Assembly (NCBI GenBank): GCA_947846985.1
Contig: CANTUZ010000001.1
Coordinates: 183,852,455-183,916,454 of the forward strand
Reading direction: 5' to 3'
DNA from: Fratercula arctica
Lineage: Eukaryota; Chordata; Aves; Charadriiformes; Alcidae
DNA: 64,000 nt
Of this stretch, positions 27,001 through 42,000 are shown in pieces (position 1 is the first letter of the stretch; every line of letters begins with the position of its first letter). The translations under genes were made by a program, and so were the position numbers. The notes below the pieces were generated by a model. The model saw only the letters and a list, made by a program, of their open reading frames with translations, was not told the DNA's origin and searched no databases.

Positions 27001-30000
27001 TATTTATCTGTCAGTCTTTAAATTTCAATATTACTTATGCATATTACAATGCTAATGAGATTACACCGCCTTTTAATGGACACTATACTGTTATTGCTTT
27101 CTAGTAAAGGCTAATGCCCCCGTATGAATTAATATGATGGAAATGTAATAGATGCTTTCTTAAATTTAAGTGATAGAATCCTATGGGTCTTTGTTGAAGG
27201 TCCCTGGTTGTCACCCTTTGTAGTCCTTTCTGCCACAGTTCTGCAACAGATCCTCTTAAAAATAAATACTAATATTTTTAAATTAATATGTACTGTAAAA
27301 AGGATTTTTTTAAAACTCAGAAAACTGCAGAATGATAAAGGGACACCAGAGGACAAGAACACAATGGTTAAAAAAACTACTAAAGAAATTAATTTGCCTT
27401 GCTCTTTACTAACCAGGGTCACCAACAGAAGCTATAATACAATAAAATAGCATACACTGCTGAGAAGAGACACTGCTTTATCCTCAAGGGAATTTCTCTT
27501 GCAGTTGTCCTCTGAGTTTAATCTTACTGCTGTGGCATCTCTTATTCCTTTTAGACGCTCAGAACCAGGGTAGAGCTTAAAAAGCTATCAATGGAAAGAA
27601 TTAGAAGTAGAATGTAAACTAAAATTATGCTCTAATAAAAGGAACACCGACATGCATAACTTGATTTTTTCAATCTTTACAGTATTGTTAAAATTTAAGT
27701 CACACCATCTGTTTAGTGAAATAATGCTCAATGAAATACCAGTTGTAAGCAGGAAGTCAGAGGCAATTTACAACTCATATAAGATTTCCTTCCAGGCAGA
27801 GAAGAAAGGAACAGCAGAAGAGCTTAAGTTTGTACTGAGAAGACTAAGATTTTTAAGCCTATACCCTTACCAGTTCTAGAAGGGCTATACAAGCTAAAAA
27901 TTTCCTTTCTTACCCTTATCCGCCCTAGACTTCCTTTCTGCTACCAACTTACTTGCTTAGTTCTGATTCAGAAATTCAGACAGCTTTTACACTCAGGTGT
28001 TAATATTGGAAAATATTTACTAAAAGAGAAAAGATTTCAACATACCTGATGAAGATCGTTGCCCAAAACGTACTCCTGAAAGTAACCCGGTGCAGCAGAT
28101 GATGCTCTAATGGCCTGCCACAGTTTGTACTGACAGCCTCCAATATAATGAGACTTAACACCAGGAAAGTGATTGTAGTTTCTGAAAACAAATGCTTTCA
28201 GTGGTGTTCCTCTGTTTACAATGGTGCTTACTGCAGCCACCTATTGAGTTAGAAGGAACACAAGGAGTTATACATGATTATGATGATAACAATAACAACC
28301 TCCTGTAATACGAAATTCAATTTATACATTAAATACATCTCTGTAATCCTACTTGGTACACTATTTATTTACTTTTTTATAATGCCTATCTAAATTTTAA
28401 AAAGTGAAAGTAAAAAAACCCAAACCCTAACCCTCCCCCCGCAACCAAATTCCCTAAAGAAAATGCTATTTTTAATCTGAAATTAATTGTTTCCAGTGCC
28501 TATTCTGTTTCTACCAATATCTATCCATTGATATTTAAACAAAAAGCTGGTGTCATCTATATGATTTTAAAATGTTTTGCCTTTGTTCTCAATAGCTCGT
28601 TCTCAGAAGTTTGTAACCAGGAACGCAACAATGCCATTAAATACGGATGTTAGAAACATCAACCAAATCCTTTCTCCAAGCAAATGATCATTTAATATTG
28701 CAACCTGAGTTAAAGGATTGCAGGAAGAACCTCTCCCAAAGAAAAAAAACCAAAAGAATCAAACATAAATCTTTCAAGGCTTTTTGCAGGGACACTGAAA
28801 TGTCATTAACAGGAAGTCACATATGTATGTAAACCTAAGTGACAAGCCAAAATGGTATTTCCATAAAAAAACATGTAACTGCAAAAAAAACCCCAACACA
28901 TTTTACAGATATAATTACACAAGGTGAGACCACCTGTAGTTATGGGTGAGTGTTAGAATGTGCAAGACTTTTTAGTGATGATGCAGCAGATTACTATTTA
29001 ACAGAGTAGAGTGTTTTTGGCAAACATTACTCAACAGCACTGACAGCTGATGTTGTGATACCACTGTATGCGTTTCCATTCTTCAGCTACGTAAGTTAAA
29101 TCATTTAATTCACAATAAGTCCATCCTTATAAAAAAGAAAACAAGAAAAGTATAACTTCTGTATGACAATGCAGAAGCAAAACACATGCATGATTTGTAC
29201 TCCAACATTTGATGGAGGAAAAGTTTCCTGCTTTTGTCAAACAGAAGGTTTGGTTTTAAGCACTATCAGAAGCAGCAAGAAAAAAAACCACATTGGAAAA
29301 TTTAACAGAAAGCTTATCAAACCGATGCTTGAATTTATTTTTTGGTAATACTTTCACTTCATGAAGCAGTCTAAGTTGTAAAGTGCTGAGCACCTTCTGG
29401 AAAAAGCCATCCCTCCATAAATTTAACAGCAACAGAGCACACAACTGCATGTTTTACTTTGATTTTGCTATGCCTTGTAAAGAGTGCCACCACTGCCAGC
29501 ACTACAAAGCAATTACTGGGAATAGCTAGTTTCAACTCTATTTATATTCACATTTTATTACTGAAGAACATGGAAGGAAGCCAAAGATCCCTGTTCAAAG
29601 ATAACTTTCAAGTCAATGTCGGACAGTTTCCCTCTCAGAAAGCAACATACCACTCCAGCCTTTTCATGTCCTTGTTTTAGACATGAGGCTAGGAACACAG
29701 TCAGTCAAGCACGTTTCTATGTTTAGAAAAATTTGAGTGTCTTCCATTTAACAGTAAAGCATTGAATATAGTGCTATGACACCAAAACACCTGTTAATTA
29801 CAGATTGTTCTGAAATATGTGCTATTATATTTCTCTTCTTTCTTCACACCCTATCCTTCACCAAAAATAAAATACCCTTGCTTTCTCATCTTTCAGTTTT
29901 GTGCTGCTGATGTATATAACACCCCTCCAATTAATTGGTGCCTTTTAGATCATACAGGAAGAGTAGAGATCTTGGGGCCTGTGAACGTGACTGGAGAAAA

Positions 30001-33000
30001 GCTGGTAATCCAGATAAACTGAGCAGAAATCCTGTTCTCTCACTACACAATAATACAGATCACAGCTGATGCAATGGGATCTCCAGATACTAGAATTCTC
30101 TTACGTGAAAAAACAAACTTTGCACAACCACAAGAAGTTGACTTACTACTTCTCTGCTTATAAGCCTTTTAACATCTCTGAAGCACATTCTAACTTAAAG
30201 TATTAAATAAAAGAAATTGCTCTAGAAATTTAAGACTCTAATGAATTTTTGTCCTTTAAAAGCATGGGTTATCTCATATGGAAGCTTGAAGAGTGTGTCA
30301 GTGCTCATGCTGTTTATACAATATTCTTCTAGGGATAGTACTCTTACTCCGAACTCTTAAAAGTACTCGTGGAATACATAATTAGTATTTGCCTTAGAAA
30401 ACTGTACTTACCTTCGGACATTTGGAATTTCTTGCAGTTTCAATCATAAGATTTGAGCCCATTTTCTCCCTACAAATAAGTGTAAAATATTGAAAATGCT
30501 CCACCAGTTTAGCATGAACAAAAGACATACATTTTCATCATCCTTACTTCTGAGAACTTTGCGTTTAAAAGAAGCAATGCTTGGTAAGCAAGCAATGCTT
30601 GCTTACATCACTTCACTGGACCAGTATTTCAAACCTTCTAGGCTGCTGGAAATAAGTCTGAAGAGTGATTGAGGTCTTGATTCAGTTACTCACGTCACCA
30701 CGTACTTAAACATAAATCATCAGAATTACTCAACTACTTTGTGAGAGGAAAACAAAGTACTTTGATTTTTTGATTCTTAAGTGTAGCAGTATCCTTATTA
30801 AGCCGTTTTATAGTAATTAAAATTACTCGAATTATTATGAAAACAAAAGCAAAGACAGACAGACAACAGTCTACATGATTTAGAAGAAAGTGAAAACATC
30901 TACATGTAATTTTACATAACAATAATTCAATATCCATTTAACATCTATTTTTCAGGTGGAATTTTTTCATATGCATACATTTTTATAAATCTGACAGTAA
31001 AATCACATGAGTGGTCAGCATTGTAATTTATCATTACATCAGCATTAGGGTCGATATTCTAATTGCCACTAGAAGGTGGCCCTCCTGCATGGTACAGGAG
31101 ACTAAAGGATATCAGAATACTAGCCAATAATCTCCTATCAGCATCTATTCCAAGTTTGATTTGCTTACAGTAAAGGTATAAAACTCAACAGAGCGGATGC
31201 TCATCCATAATGATTCCAAACAGGCTTTCATTTAAATCACCAAGTTTTCCCCCTCCCCTTGGACACATCCCACACAAACACAGGTGGCACATCTACCTTA
31301 TTCTGCAAAGATGGTTTTCAGTATTGCCACACTTTTTAAGTAAGGCGATTCCATGTGTTGCTGTTAAGAGATCATCCATCTACAGCTCGCACTACTGTGA
31401 CAGTAGGTAGTAGTGCTTCCACTGTTAAAAACAGCACCTTTATCAATCTAGGCAGGTCAGAAGATAAAAGAAGCTATAAATGCTACAACTGCAGTAGTCC
31501 TCAATGTAGATGGTAAACTGTATTTGGAGGGAGGTTCAATTTACTGTTCCACTAGTGGATATCTCTGCTTGAAGGATGACTGTGTATGCCTTCTTGAGAG
31601 GGAGGAAGGGGGACAGCTTCTAGTCCTATCATCAAACACTGCTGCTGACACAATTCTTACATCAATAGTGCTATTTTGTTTTATTTTTCCAATAAATGCA
31701 TTAATTCCAGTCTCACAGTCATCAACCAGAAGGGGAAGAGTGCCATCTACACTCACTAATTGATTTCAGGAGGAGACAAAGGCACACGAAACCATGAAGT
31801 GGGAACATTGAAAAATAAGATGAGATTGACAGAGGTGAGATACGAGAGACATCTACTGATGTGATCTGCATCAGTTTCATCTACTTCTTCCTAAATATCT
31901 GTATGAGATTTTTTTTTCCCTGAATGCAAAGATTAAAATGCTGCATAAGCAATATCCACTGCTTAATGATAGAAATGGGCAAACTGAATAATTATTTTCT
32001 CACATTTTGTTTCTTATGAAGGCCAGGAACTGATGCTTCAGAGTAGGTATAAGAAATCCCTTAAACTACTATGCAACTTTAGACATTAAGGTCTAAAGAT
32101 AAATCCAAATTTATTTTAGTTTTGTTGCTAACATTAATACTGTAATTGCCTACTATATAAAATGTCTTTGTCAAGCCTCACTGTTCAATTATTTTCTTTA
32201 CTGAAGTCACAATACAATTAATTCCAGTTTATTCACATACTGTGTTAAAAGAGAAAGTCTCCTAATTTTAATTTTATTGAATAGTCCCTTGTTCTTGAAG
32301 AAGAGATGACAACAGTAATTCTCAAGATATCTCACTATGTCAAATTACTGCTTTAACTTGTTTGGCTTTTTTAATGATAAAGAGTCCCAATTCCTTTGTG
32401 CAAGTTGTCTTTAGGTCACTGGCTACTTTTTACCAATCTTGCAACAAACATTCTCTAAAATGGGGTAACTGAGGCTATAAATAGGATTTTAAATGAAACT
32501 GTATTATGGATTAATAGAACAGTATTATAATATTTTCTGTATTTTCAATCCCAGCCATCACACACTGAATCATCCTGCTTGACCACAAGTATACAGATGT
32601 TTCATGAAATTGTCCATGACAACACCCAAATCACTTTTGATATTAGTTTAAATCCTGTATTTTACATTTTTCCACTCACAGGTTATTACTTTACACAATT
32701 TCATTTACCATCCTATTTTTTCATTTATCTGCTTTATTAGTTTCTGTCTGTGACCTATGTCCTCTAGATATGACCTACCTAAACAAGCCTCCTTTACAAA
32801 TGTTGCTCTTCTAGTGGCTCAAGTCACTAATATTTCAATAATTATTTCAATAACGCTAAGAAGAACATATTGCCAACCATATGCTTAAAGAAACATTCTA
32901 ATGGGCTACAGCCAGGGTACAATCAAACAGTCTGGAGAAATTTGAAAGGCAAAATGGTAACTTTTACCCCCTTACAACAACAATAACAAAAGTACCAGGA

Positions 33001-36000
33001 AACTATGACTATTTACCAAACATACAAGAGAGACTTTTGTTGCACATTCCATAAAGACACAGAACATCCCACTGATAATGCTGCAGAATCTGTTAAGTAT
33101 GTCTGCAGTGACTAACTGGAACAGAATGTGTTGCCCATCGAGTCACTGGAGAGCAGTCTCAATATATACTTCAATTTGCATAGCAAATACTGGTTTGAAG
33201 TACTATTACTTGTAATCCCAAACACATTCACTATCCATTTTCCTACCAACAGAGAACATGTAACTTTTACCCTACTCCCTATGCAGTGCTTGATTGCTTC
33301 TCAAGATTACAAATTCCCAGTATGGGATTTTAGTTCGCTTGTGAAAACCTCTAGCTGCTCACTAAATTTCTCCCATAGTTTCTCAGGACAGTACAAAAGA
33401 AGAAAATTGTATACACAAACAACAGTGAAAAGAAAACAGAAAACTTGGAACTATAAGCCAGCTTCTTCTTACAAATGCAATTCAATATAGCATTACATAC
33501 ATTGATGTAAGGTAAGTATAGTTTTCTGCACAAAGTAATGAAAGTAACTGATTAAAACCAGTCCTCAAACCGCAATTCAAGGAATACCCAGGAAGAGTTA
33601 AAATAAACATGTAGATAAGACCTAAAATCAATTCCCTAGAGCACTCAGAATAAAAACTTAGTTAACCAAAACCATGTCATTTTCTGAAATGGAATTTATA
33701 GTATGCCTCATGAATGCATGCAACATTAGCCTAATGCAACATTAGCTTAATTATTTTCAGCAAGAATACTTTCTGACAGAAAATAATACCATCAATACTG
33801 TGGTAGGGCTAAATGTATATTGCATGCCTGTGTATGGTATATGGATACTCTCTATTTCAATCAAGGCTGACAAGTCTACTACCATTTAGACAACAAAAAG
33901 CGACCCAGCACAGGTAAGGCTTTTAAATTTAAAACAAAACATGAAGCAGTTTTCCCATGCAATGACTGAAATTTAGACCTGACCTTCTTATTGCCATAAA
34001 GAGATGCCATATAACCTTTGAATTCCTTTCTTAGTTCTAGAAAGCCTGCAGGAATCCCTACTGTTTCAATAAAATGTTGTGTAGGCATAGCATCTCCATT
34101 CAACATTACAGAATTAGGTCAAAAAAAAAGTTATTTGTTGATCATCAAATTTAATTTTTAATTTAATCTATAGATAATATAATAATTGCCTGGCTTCTGT
34201 CCATTGCACAAGAGTAGAGTGCTTTACCTCCCTCATGTTACATGTAGCTGCAAGGAATAATAGCATTTTAATTAAAAGGCATGTAAAATACTTTCAGATG
34301 AGGTAATTCTGATTTTCACAAGACTAATTTTATGTGGGCAGGAGAGGAGAAGAGGGAAGGCAGAGAAAAATCTCTTTTCTAAAAAAAGAGGAACTCCAGA
34401 TATCCGAGAAGAAAAACTCACGATATTCATTTGATAAAACACACTTATTCCTAAAAAATACGCACAGCACAGAGAAGTGCTTGGAAGCCTCCATCTCCAC
34501 TTCAGCAAAGAAGTGAGATGCATAAAACTCAGGCAGCACATGTTTTCCCACTATAATGTACAGAAAAACTCTTTCAATCCCATAAAACACATTAATCCTG
34601 TTCCCAAAGGAGCTTGTTATTACTTATCCAAACCAGCTTTTACCATTTTACATTTGCTCTCAGAGAAAGTGTTTCAGTTCTTTCAGCAGCAATGACAGCT
34701 TACACTATGACATTAGTTTGCTAAAAAAGTATAAACAATGGAACTATCAATACAAATACAGATGAATAAAATTAAGTTATAAAGCTTGTAATAAATATTA
34801 ATAATTTCTTCCAGTGACTTTTCTTGAATAGCCATTAATGCACATATCTATGAACAAATACCATTTCTCTGGCAACTCTGACACAGCAGATATGTTTTAA
34901 TTGCAATCCTTACAGCTCATTTCCCTTTTCAAAGAAAGAGAGAATGGGCAAAACCCCTCAATACAGCAGCTAGGATTAAAAATTCCTACTACAGCAGATT
35001 ATTTAATTTCTTACCATGACGCCTATAAGAAAAAAAGGCACAGCAGGTGGCTAGTAAAATTTTGTAGCAGACCTATAATGAGTCAGATCAAGCAGAGCTG
35101 GCAACTATACAGGAATATAATCAGAAATCAGTGCACTAAAGCTTACTTTACTCTCCAGAAACAGAAATCATTACATTAAAGGCTTTCAATGTTTTGGTAA
35201 CTATGAAAACAGCTATTTCAAAAGAATGAGAGTATATACTAATCTTTTCTACTTGTTTTAAGAATTTGCTTACCAGTGAAACAAAAACAAAACAGAAGGC
35301 TCTCACACATTATAGTAATTATTTTTCAGCTGATCATTTTTTACTTACTTGAGCATTTTTTCCCAGACATCACTGTCATAAAAGGCGTGGCTCCAACCCA
35401 TTTTGACTGTTCCAACAATGACATTCTGCTTAAAAACATCTGATCCTAACTTGTGATACAGTTCTTCACAATCATCCAGAGGGATATGGAACAACCCCAA
35501 CATAAAAGCTAATATAGCTCCTGAAAAAGAAATATTTTGAAATGTGAAATATAGCCTGGAGTAAGATTATAAAGATGGATTACTGTTTAATGTAGTCCAT
35601 AGGTTAGCAGGATATCTATCTTGAAAAGGGATGATAACTGACATTTATATCACTAAATTCCTGTTCAAAGATCACAAACCATGTTCTAAAGGACATATAC
35701 AAGATAGGAAGAGCCTGCTTTCAGAAACAGAACTATAAGAAGTTGACAAATAGCATTATTTCATTTTGCAGACTTCATCCCTGCCAACATGTATATGGAA
35801 GAAAGCAAATTAAATCCATTGCTTTATTTGAAAAGAGGAGTAAGAGAAATCCATGCTACAGTACTGAAAATATATTCGGAGAATTACTTGCTATTTGGTA
35901 AAATCCAAATCAGTAAAGAAAAATTCTAGGAAAATTCTGTAAAAAGAAGGGAGTTTTGACTATTTTGGAATACATTTGGTTGCAACCATTTATAATTAGT

Positions 36001-39000
36001 CATTCATACATACTGCCATCTAGTGTGTGCCTAAAAAAACATGTCTGACCTACCCTTCTAGGAGTGAAACAACAGTATCCAAAAAGCATGGTTGCAGAAT
36101 ACCATTAAAAGGACTGGAAAAATACAATTAATGAATCACTACAATTCTTAAATATATTAAACTGAAAGGGACACATACAACCTTAAAACCTCATTGTGCA
36201 ATACTGTGAGGACATGTAATTAAGCATTAGGAGTAATTAGGACACATGATTTTTCCCATTTGGAAATGACTGCAATGGATTTGAATAAAATTAATTTTAA
36301 AAGGAGCAAATTCTTGAAATAGAGTAAAACACACATGCAGAAAAGAACTACATAAAGAAAGTTATGGAAGGCTTTAAGGAAAACACGACTTCCAAGCTTC
36401 TTTTGCTCTCAGCAACCCCATCACCATGACAGTCAAGTGTCAGTAGATTCATGGTCTCAATTCTTAAAAACATAGTACACATGCTTAATATAACCTGGGC
36501 CTACCTGACATATCAAAGTTTCATCAAGAGAAACTTACTCAACTGCCAAATCACCAAATGCCTGTATTCAACACAGACTAAAGATCTAGCAGCAGAGAAA
36601 CACCATTTTCCTGAATCATGCAAATCCTATGCTACCTTCCTTTCCTCTTAACTTTCCAGCACCAATTCTGGAATATCATGCATTTTCTATTTTGGTAAAC
36701 AGTTTTAAAGCCAAAGAGACAAAATTCATACCAACTACAAACTCATTTTCACTTCACCTCCTGAAAAACAGCACCAAAAACTGCAGCCCGCATCAGCATA
36801 CAAGTGCCAGTAGGTAATATCAGGTCGAGGTACACATTAAAGGGCTGCTGTATCGTAATAAGACACTCACAGGAGAGTAAGGTCAAAATCAAAGATATAG
36901 TGCAGGCTCTATCACAGTTCAGTGAAAAAAGTTTCTGATGCTTCCTTCACATCCTGCTGTCTATCACAGGCTCCTACGCTCCAGCCACCATGTCGCCATC
37001 TCAACCAGGCCAATACTTCAGGGGGAAAAAAATACCTAAATAAAACCCTGGGAGGCTAAGGAGCATATCTTGAAGAACACAGGAATACAGTTGGCCAATA
37101 AGACACATGATAGGCAAGAATATCACCTAAAAGTACTTTATTCGGTACTAATAAGACTTCAGCTTAAGTGCTACATCTGTACCTGAATAACATTTTTCAA
37201 TAATCATGTAGACCAATTGAAAAAAACATAAGACACATACACAAAAAAGTTCCCAAAAACCAATCACAGGTCAAGGAAGTCAGTCTGTAAGAAAGGCCTG
37301 AGTAAACACGCAATGACAAAAGCTTTTCAATGCACAGAAGGCTACCGCAAAGAGAAAAGAAAGAATCCGTTATCCATGTTCCTGGGGAGTCAGGAGAAGA
37401 GGAAACAAATTTGAACTGCAACAGGAAGGTCCACATTACACATTTGGATTTTTTTTCCCCCCCAAATGCAAAGACAGCAGAGCACTAGCACAAATTTTCT
37501 GAAGAGGTCTGATATGATTCAATATCTTAGAAAATAGTGCAATACACACAGCTGATCCTTCCCTTGGGAAATGAGATAACCTCCTACAGACGCTTCCAGC
37601 TGTATAATACCATGACACGACTTAATGATGAGTTCTCCTAAAAAAAAAATACTTTTTTCCATCAGAAAGGTTTTCAAAATGCATTTCAAAACTGGAAAGA
37701 CATCATGGACAAAACCAAAAATCAATACAGGGAGATGCCAGCTTTTTTTAAAGAGGCTCCTCATCTGCAAATCACTGAAGACTGGGAGAATACATGAGGG
37801 CACTAGCTCTGTGCTGTTCTTAACAACTTGGGAGAAATACGCATCTAAATGCAACTAATTATAAGATCAATATAGGAATTTAGGAAAAAAGTGTATTTTT
37901 AAAATTCTTGGAGCAGGTCAGCACATTTGAAAATGTGGTAGTACACACTTTGCCTGATCACATACTCTTCAGCAGTTTACTGCTCCCTGTAACTGAATTA
38001 CATGACTATTTAGAAGTATCTTTGATATACTGGGAGACCACACCAGTAGTGAAAAGAACATACAAGCCACACCCACCTCCAGTTAAGTTTTGCTCAATGG
38101 GTTCAGTGCTCTGTGCCTCTATAAAAGCACGTCATACTCTGGAGAACAGTAATAATTACTCTCACTTAGAGAATTCCCAGGAGTTCAGTTCATGGGGCAA
38201 TGACACTTTCTCCTCTCAACTGCCTTGTTTTCATCTCTACAGGCACAAACTCGATACAGAATTTCCATTAACGTGGTTCCCCATTAAAAAAAGTTCAGTG
38301 GCCATCAGTGCGTTGAATGTACTTGCAGATTTTCTGCTGCTTCCACGCCCAGATATGCTAAGCAATAGGTAAATGGCCTAAATATGCAGGGGCCATTACA
38401 GCAGCCTTATGGTGATCTTCCTCTGTGACTGCCTGCATTTACACCTTATGACCACCAGTGAAGTACAGGGAAACTAACTACAAAGACAGTTTCTAAGATG
38501 CTGAATTCACAGCAAATGTTATTTCTAAACCTCAAAGGCAAACCAGCTAAATAATAGTAAGAAATGAAAAGCACAACAAATACTTGACAGTGTAAACAAA
38601 GCTTAAAAGAACATGTTAAGTACTTACTAGAAGTATAAAACCCAAAATCTGGTAAAGAATAAAGTTAGTTCTAATCAGATCGAATTAAGAACACCAAGTC
38701 TCTCCACCAAAGGTAAAACATCTTTATCATGATTGAAGGAGACATTAAGGAAGTGTTTGGTTAGTGAAATTATGTTCTAAAAAACAACCACTGACTGCTA
38801 AATTAATTAACAACGGATTTTTCTTTCAAAGACTATTGAAAATGTAAAGCAGGAAAACTATATTGTGCCTACAAACAAAACCTGTCTAGCAGACCTAAAC
38901 AGTTTCCTCTTCTCTACTATTTTGAGCATACTAAGCAAATCTCTGGAAACACAAACATTGTGACTAGTCATGGTGATCTGCATGTAATGTTATTTCTAAA

Positions 39001-42000
39001 TGAAACTGCATGGAAGATGAGTATAGTGCGAAAAATTGAAGAATTTGGGGTTCTAAAGGAAACTGAGCTATTGAACTACAGCATGCCTCTTATGTTAGAG
39101 ATCAATATTATGCTGCTACTGGTCTAGCATCATTTCCAAAAGAGATGACTGTCTTAAAAGGAAACTTACGCTTTAGAGTTTCCTACTTCCTAGGGAGGAG
39201 TAATTTATCATTGAGTCACAGAACAATTAAGGCTGGGAAGTCATCTAGTCCAACTTCCTGCTCAAAACAGGTTCAATTAGAACAGGTTACTCAGCACTTG
39301 TTCAGTTCAGTTTTGAATATCTCCAGGGATGGATACTGCACAGCGCATGCAGGCAACTCCTTCCAGTGTCTGACCACCCTTTCAAGGAAAACATGATTCC
39401 TTATACCAAATTGTAACATCCCATATTCCAACTTGTCTGTCAGCTTTTCCGCTAGCACTGTGCATCTTCAGGAAGAGTCTAGCTTCATCTTCTCTTTAGT
39501 TTCCCATTAGTTGAAATAGCAATAAGCCCTCCCTTTAGCCTTCCCCTCTTAAGGCTGAATAAACCCAGTTTTTGCACTCTCCTTTTTTTGTCATGACCTT
39601 CAGTCAGTCCCCTGACCATCTGCTTGGCCCTCTGCCAGACTCACCCTGTGCGTACAAGAACGCACCTGACAGATTAAGGGTCTACTGAGGAGACTAAAAC
39701 TAGACATACAGTGGCCAAACAGAGACCCGTAATCTGTGGAGTGTGTTCTTCTGCATACAAACCAATATGTGGTCAGCTTTCTTCGCTGCAAGGGTACACT
39801 GATGATTCATGTTCAACTTGTTCCAACAGGACCAGGCCTTTTTCTGTAAAGCTGGTTTCCAGCCCGTCAGCCCACCTCAGATGGAGGGCTTGGTACTTGG
39901 CTTTACTGAACCTTAGGTGGTTCCTGTCAAGCCGCTTCTCCAACCCACACAGGCCGACCTGAACAAAGGGCATCACTGTACTGACCACTTCCTCTAATTT
40001 AGTATCATCCGAGATCTTGCTACAGGCGCACTCTGTCCCACTGTGCAGGTCATTAGTAAAGACAGGAAACACCTCTGTCCCAGTATTAGTCCCTGAGGGA
40101 TATTACCTTAGTTGTCTGTAAAGACCCATAAACATCTAAGATAATTGTATCTGTGCACAAAATGAAGGTTTCGCATTGGTTGAAAAATGACAATTCAGTT
40201 TCAAGTTACAAGCATACCAAGCATCATGCTAAGTTCTTATTCAGAAGAAAAAAGAAAGACATTAGAAATCACATCTGTACTTTCCTAGCTTACACTCAAA
40301 GTCAGAAACTGTCAACTTCAGCAAAAATCTACATTTATTCTCAGATGTTCTTTTACTATACTGACAGCAAAATTCCAAAGTGTTTGGATTTTTTTGATAA
40401 TTTGGATAATTACCTGTGCTTACACCACAAATGTAGTCAAAAAGCTGATGAACTGGCTTTCCAGTTAGTTCTTCTAGTTTCCGTAGAGTCTGAAGTGCAA
40501 CTAAACCCCTGAAACACAAAAAAAAGCCCTTCACATACAATGGTAGTTTCATCTTACATAGCTCTAATTAGGCATACCTTTGCTTAATTATAACTAATTA
40601 CAACTGAGCACCTACAACAGCAAGAATCCTGAATATTACAGAGAATGAAAAAGCAGCAGAACACAATTAAAATGGAATGATGAATACTAAACACAAATGA
40701 CATACTCAGGCATACCAAAAAGAGTTATTCAACAGTTACAGCCATATTGTTTTGCAGCCATTCTGTTTGGTAGCAAAAGCTCAGGGATAATCATCTTCTG
40801 TAGATGTAGACTCAGGAGAGATTTTAGCTGCATCCACACCACACAGCACTTAAAGTTTGGTCTTAACAGGGCTATATAATGCCCCTCGGGACATAGTATT
40901 TTTCTGTCCATGGGTTTTTTGCCTCAATTCAATGTGTCTGAAATAGCAGGAGAGATGCATTCCAGACCATCAGACTTGGGCTTCTATAGCATGAAACAGA
41001 GTATCTGGCATTCAAAGGCGCTGTGCTGGGCTAGAGGTACAGAACTGTGTACGGCAAAAGCAGCACCAAACCAAGTACCATCTTGCCAACACATGCTGCT
41101 GAGAATGGCATCTCCTGCCTGCTGTCTCAGATCTGTCCTGGCTTGTGCTGAAGAGCACTCATCAACCCAGTCCAAAACTATAACCAGCTGAACACCACCA
41201 ATTAAGTAGTCCGTACTCAGGCTCACTCTCTGGATTTGTTTCATTTAATGTTACAGCGGTAGATACCACTTTCTGAAGATAAGGTGTCTTATAATGTCAC
41301 TCTCCTAGAAATCCAACTGGAAAATTAACACACTTCATTTATATATACAGCACCCTTCTTTCTACTTTGTAAAATCTTTATGGTTTACAATGAACTTTTG
41401 GAAACACAGATGTTGAAGTTGTGACATACGCTTACTCCTTCCTGAAGACAAGTGATTTTGATGCAAGTAAAGAAATACTATGGGGAAACAAAAAGTTCAT
41501 GAAACTATTTCTGCAATGACTTCATACTTTCTACCAAGAAAGATTTGTGAATCAGTAAATACTTGCCAACAAGATTTCTTCAAATATGCCTGGAAACACA
41601 GCTTTTAGTAAACACCAGACTTCAAATTTAATGAACATGCTTCTACTACTCTTTACAAATTGCGGTAGGTGCATAAATTCATGCAGAACTAGGGCACACG
41701 TAACTAAGGACATGTGGTGCATAAATTAAAAAGAAAAAAGCATTCGCTGCAGAAGAGCTATAAATCAACAGCATGGCTAGAATAGCTTTCACCACTTGCC
41801 TATTCATTCTTTCATATGAGATCAGTCCTGCTAAGGCAGGTGGATCCTCCAAACAAGTACAAGAACTTTTTTTTTTTTTACTAAGTCAACACAGTCATAA
41901 GCGTATAAACTACTTCTACCATTTCACATCAATTTTGTATTTCTGAGATTAGACTTGTGAGCAGACTAACTCAAATCACCATTTAATTTACTTCCAAAAG

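Larger units (their letters stand above)
11271..28045 (-). other. PNPLA8 16.8-kb intron between exons 8 and 9
   Basis: The largest intron of the gene, with GT-AG ends. It holds a 2.4-kb CR1 relic at 11.6-14.0 kb, an old CR1-like relic at 21.06-21.48 kb, short simple repeats (AAAT near 11512, 17 T at 14613, CA near 19297, 13 G at 23750) and a hairpin at 25082-25107. The remaining approximately 13 kb is AT-rich and without recognisable genes or RNAs. Confidence 0.9.

Noticed and set aside
28418..28436. Telomere-like CCCAAACCCTAACCCT word
   Set aside because: Only about one and a half exact units; too short for an interstitial telomeric array.
33879..34106. Minus-strand frame within the PNPLA8 intron as a missing exon
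   Set aside because: The PNPLA8 frame is already continuous from exon 6 to the 58-nt exon 7, and this frame has no similarity to the protein.
37908..38372. 154-codon plus-strand open frame inside a PNPLA8 intron
   Set aside because: No domain, no Kozak support and antisense to the gene; its length is compatible with chance in this amount of sequence.
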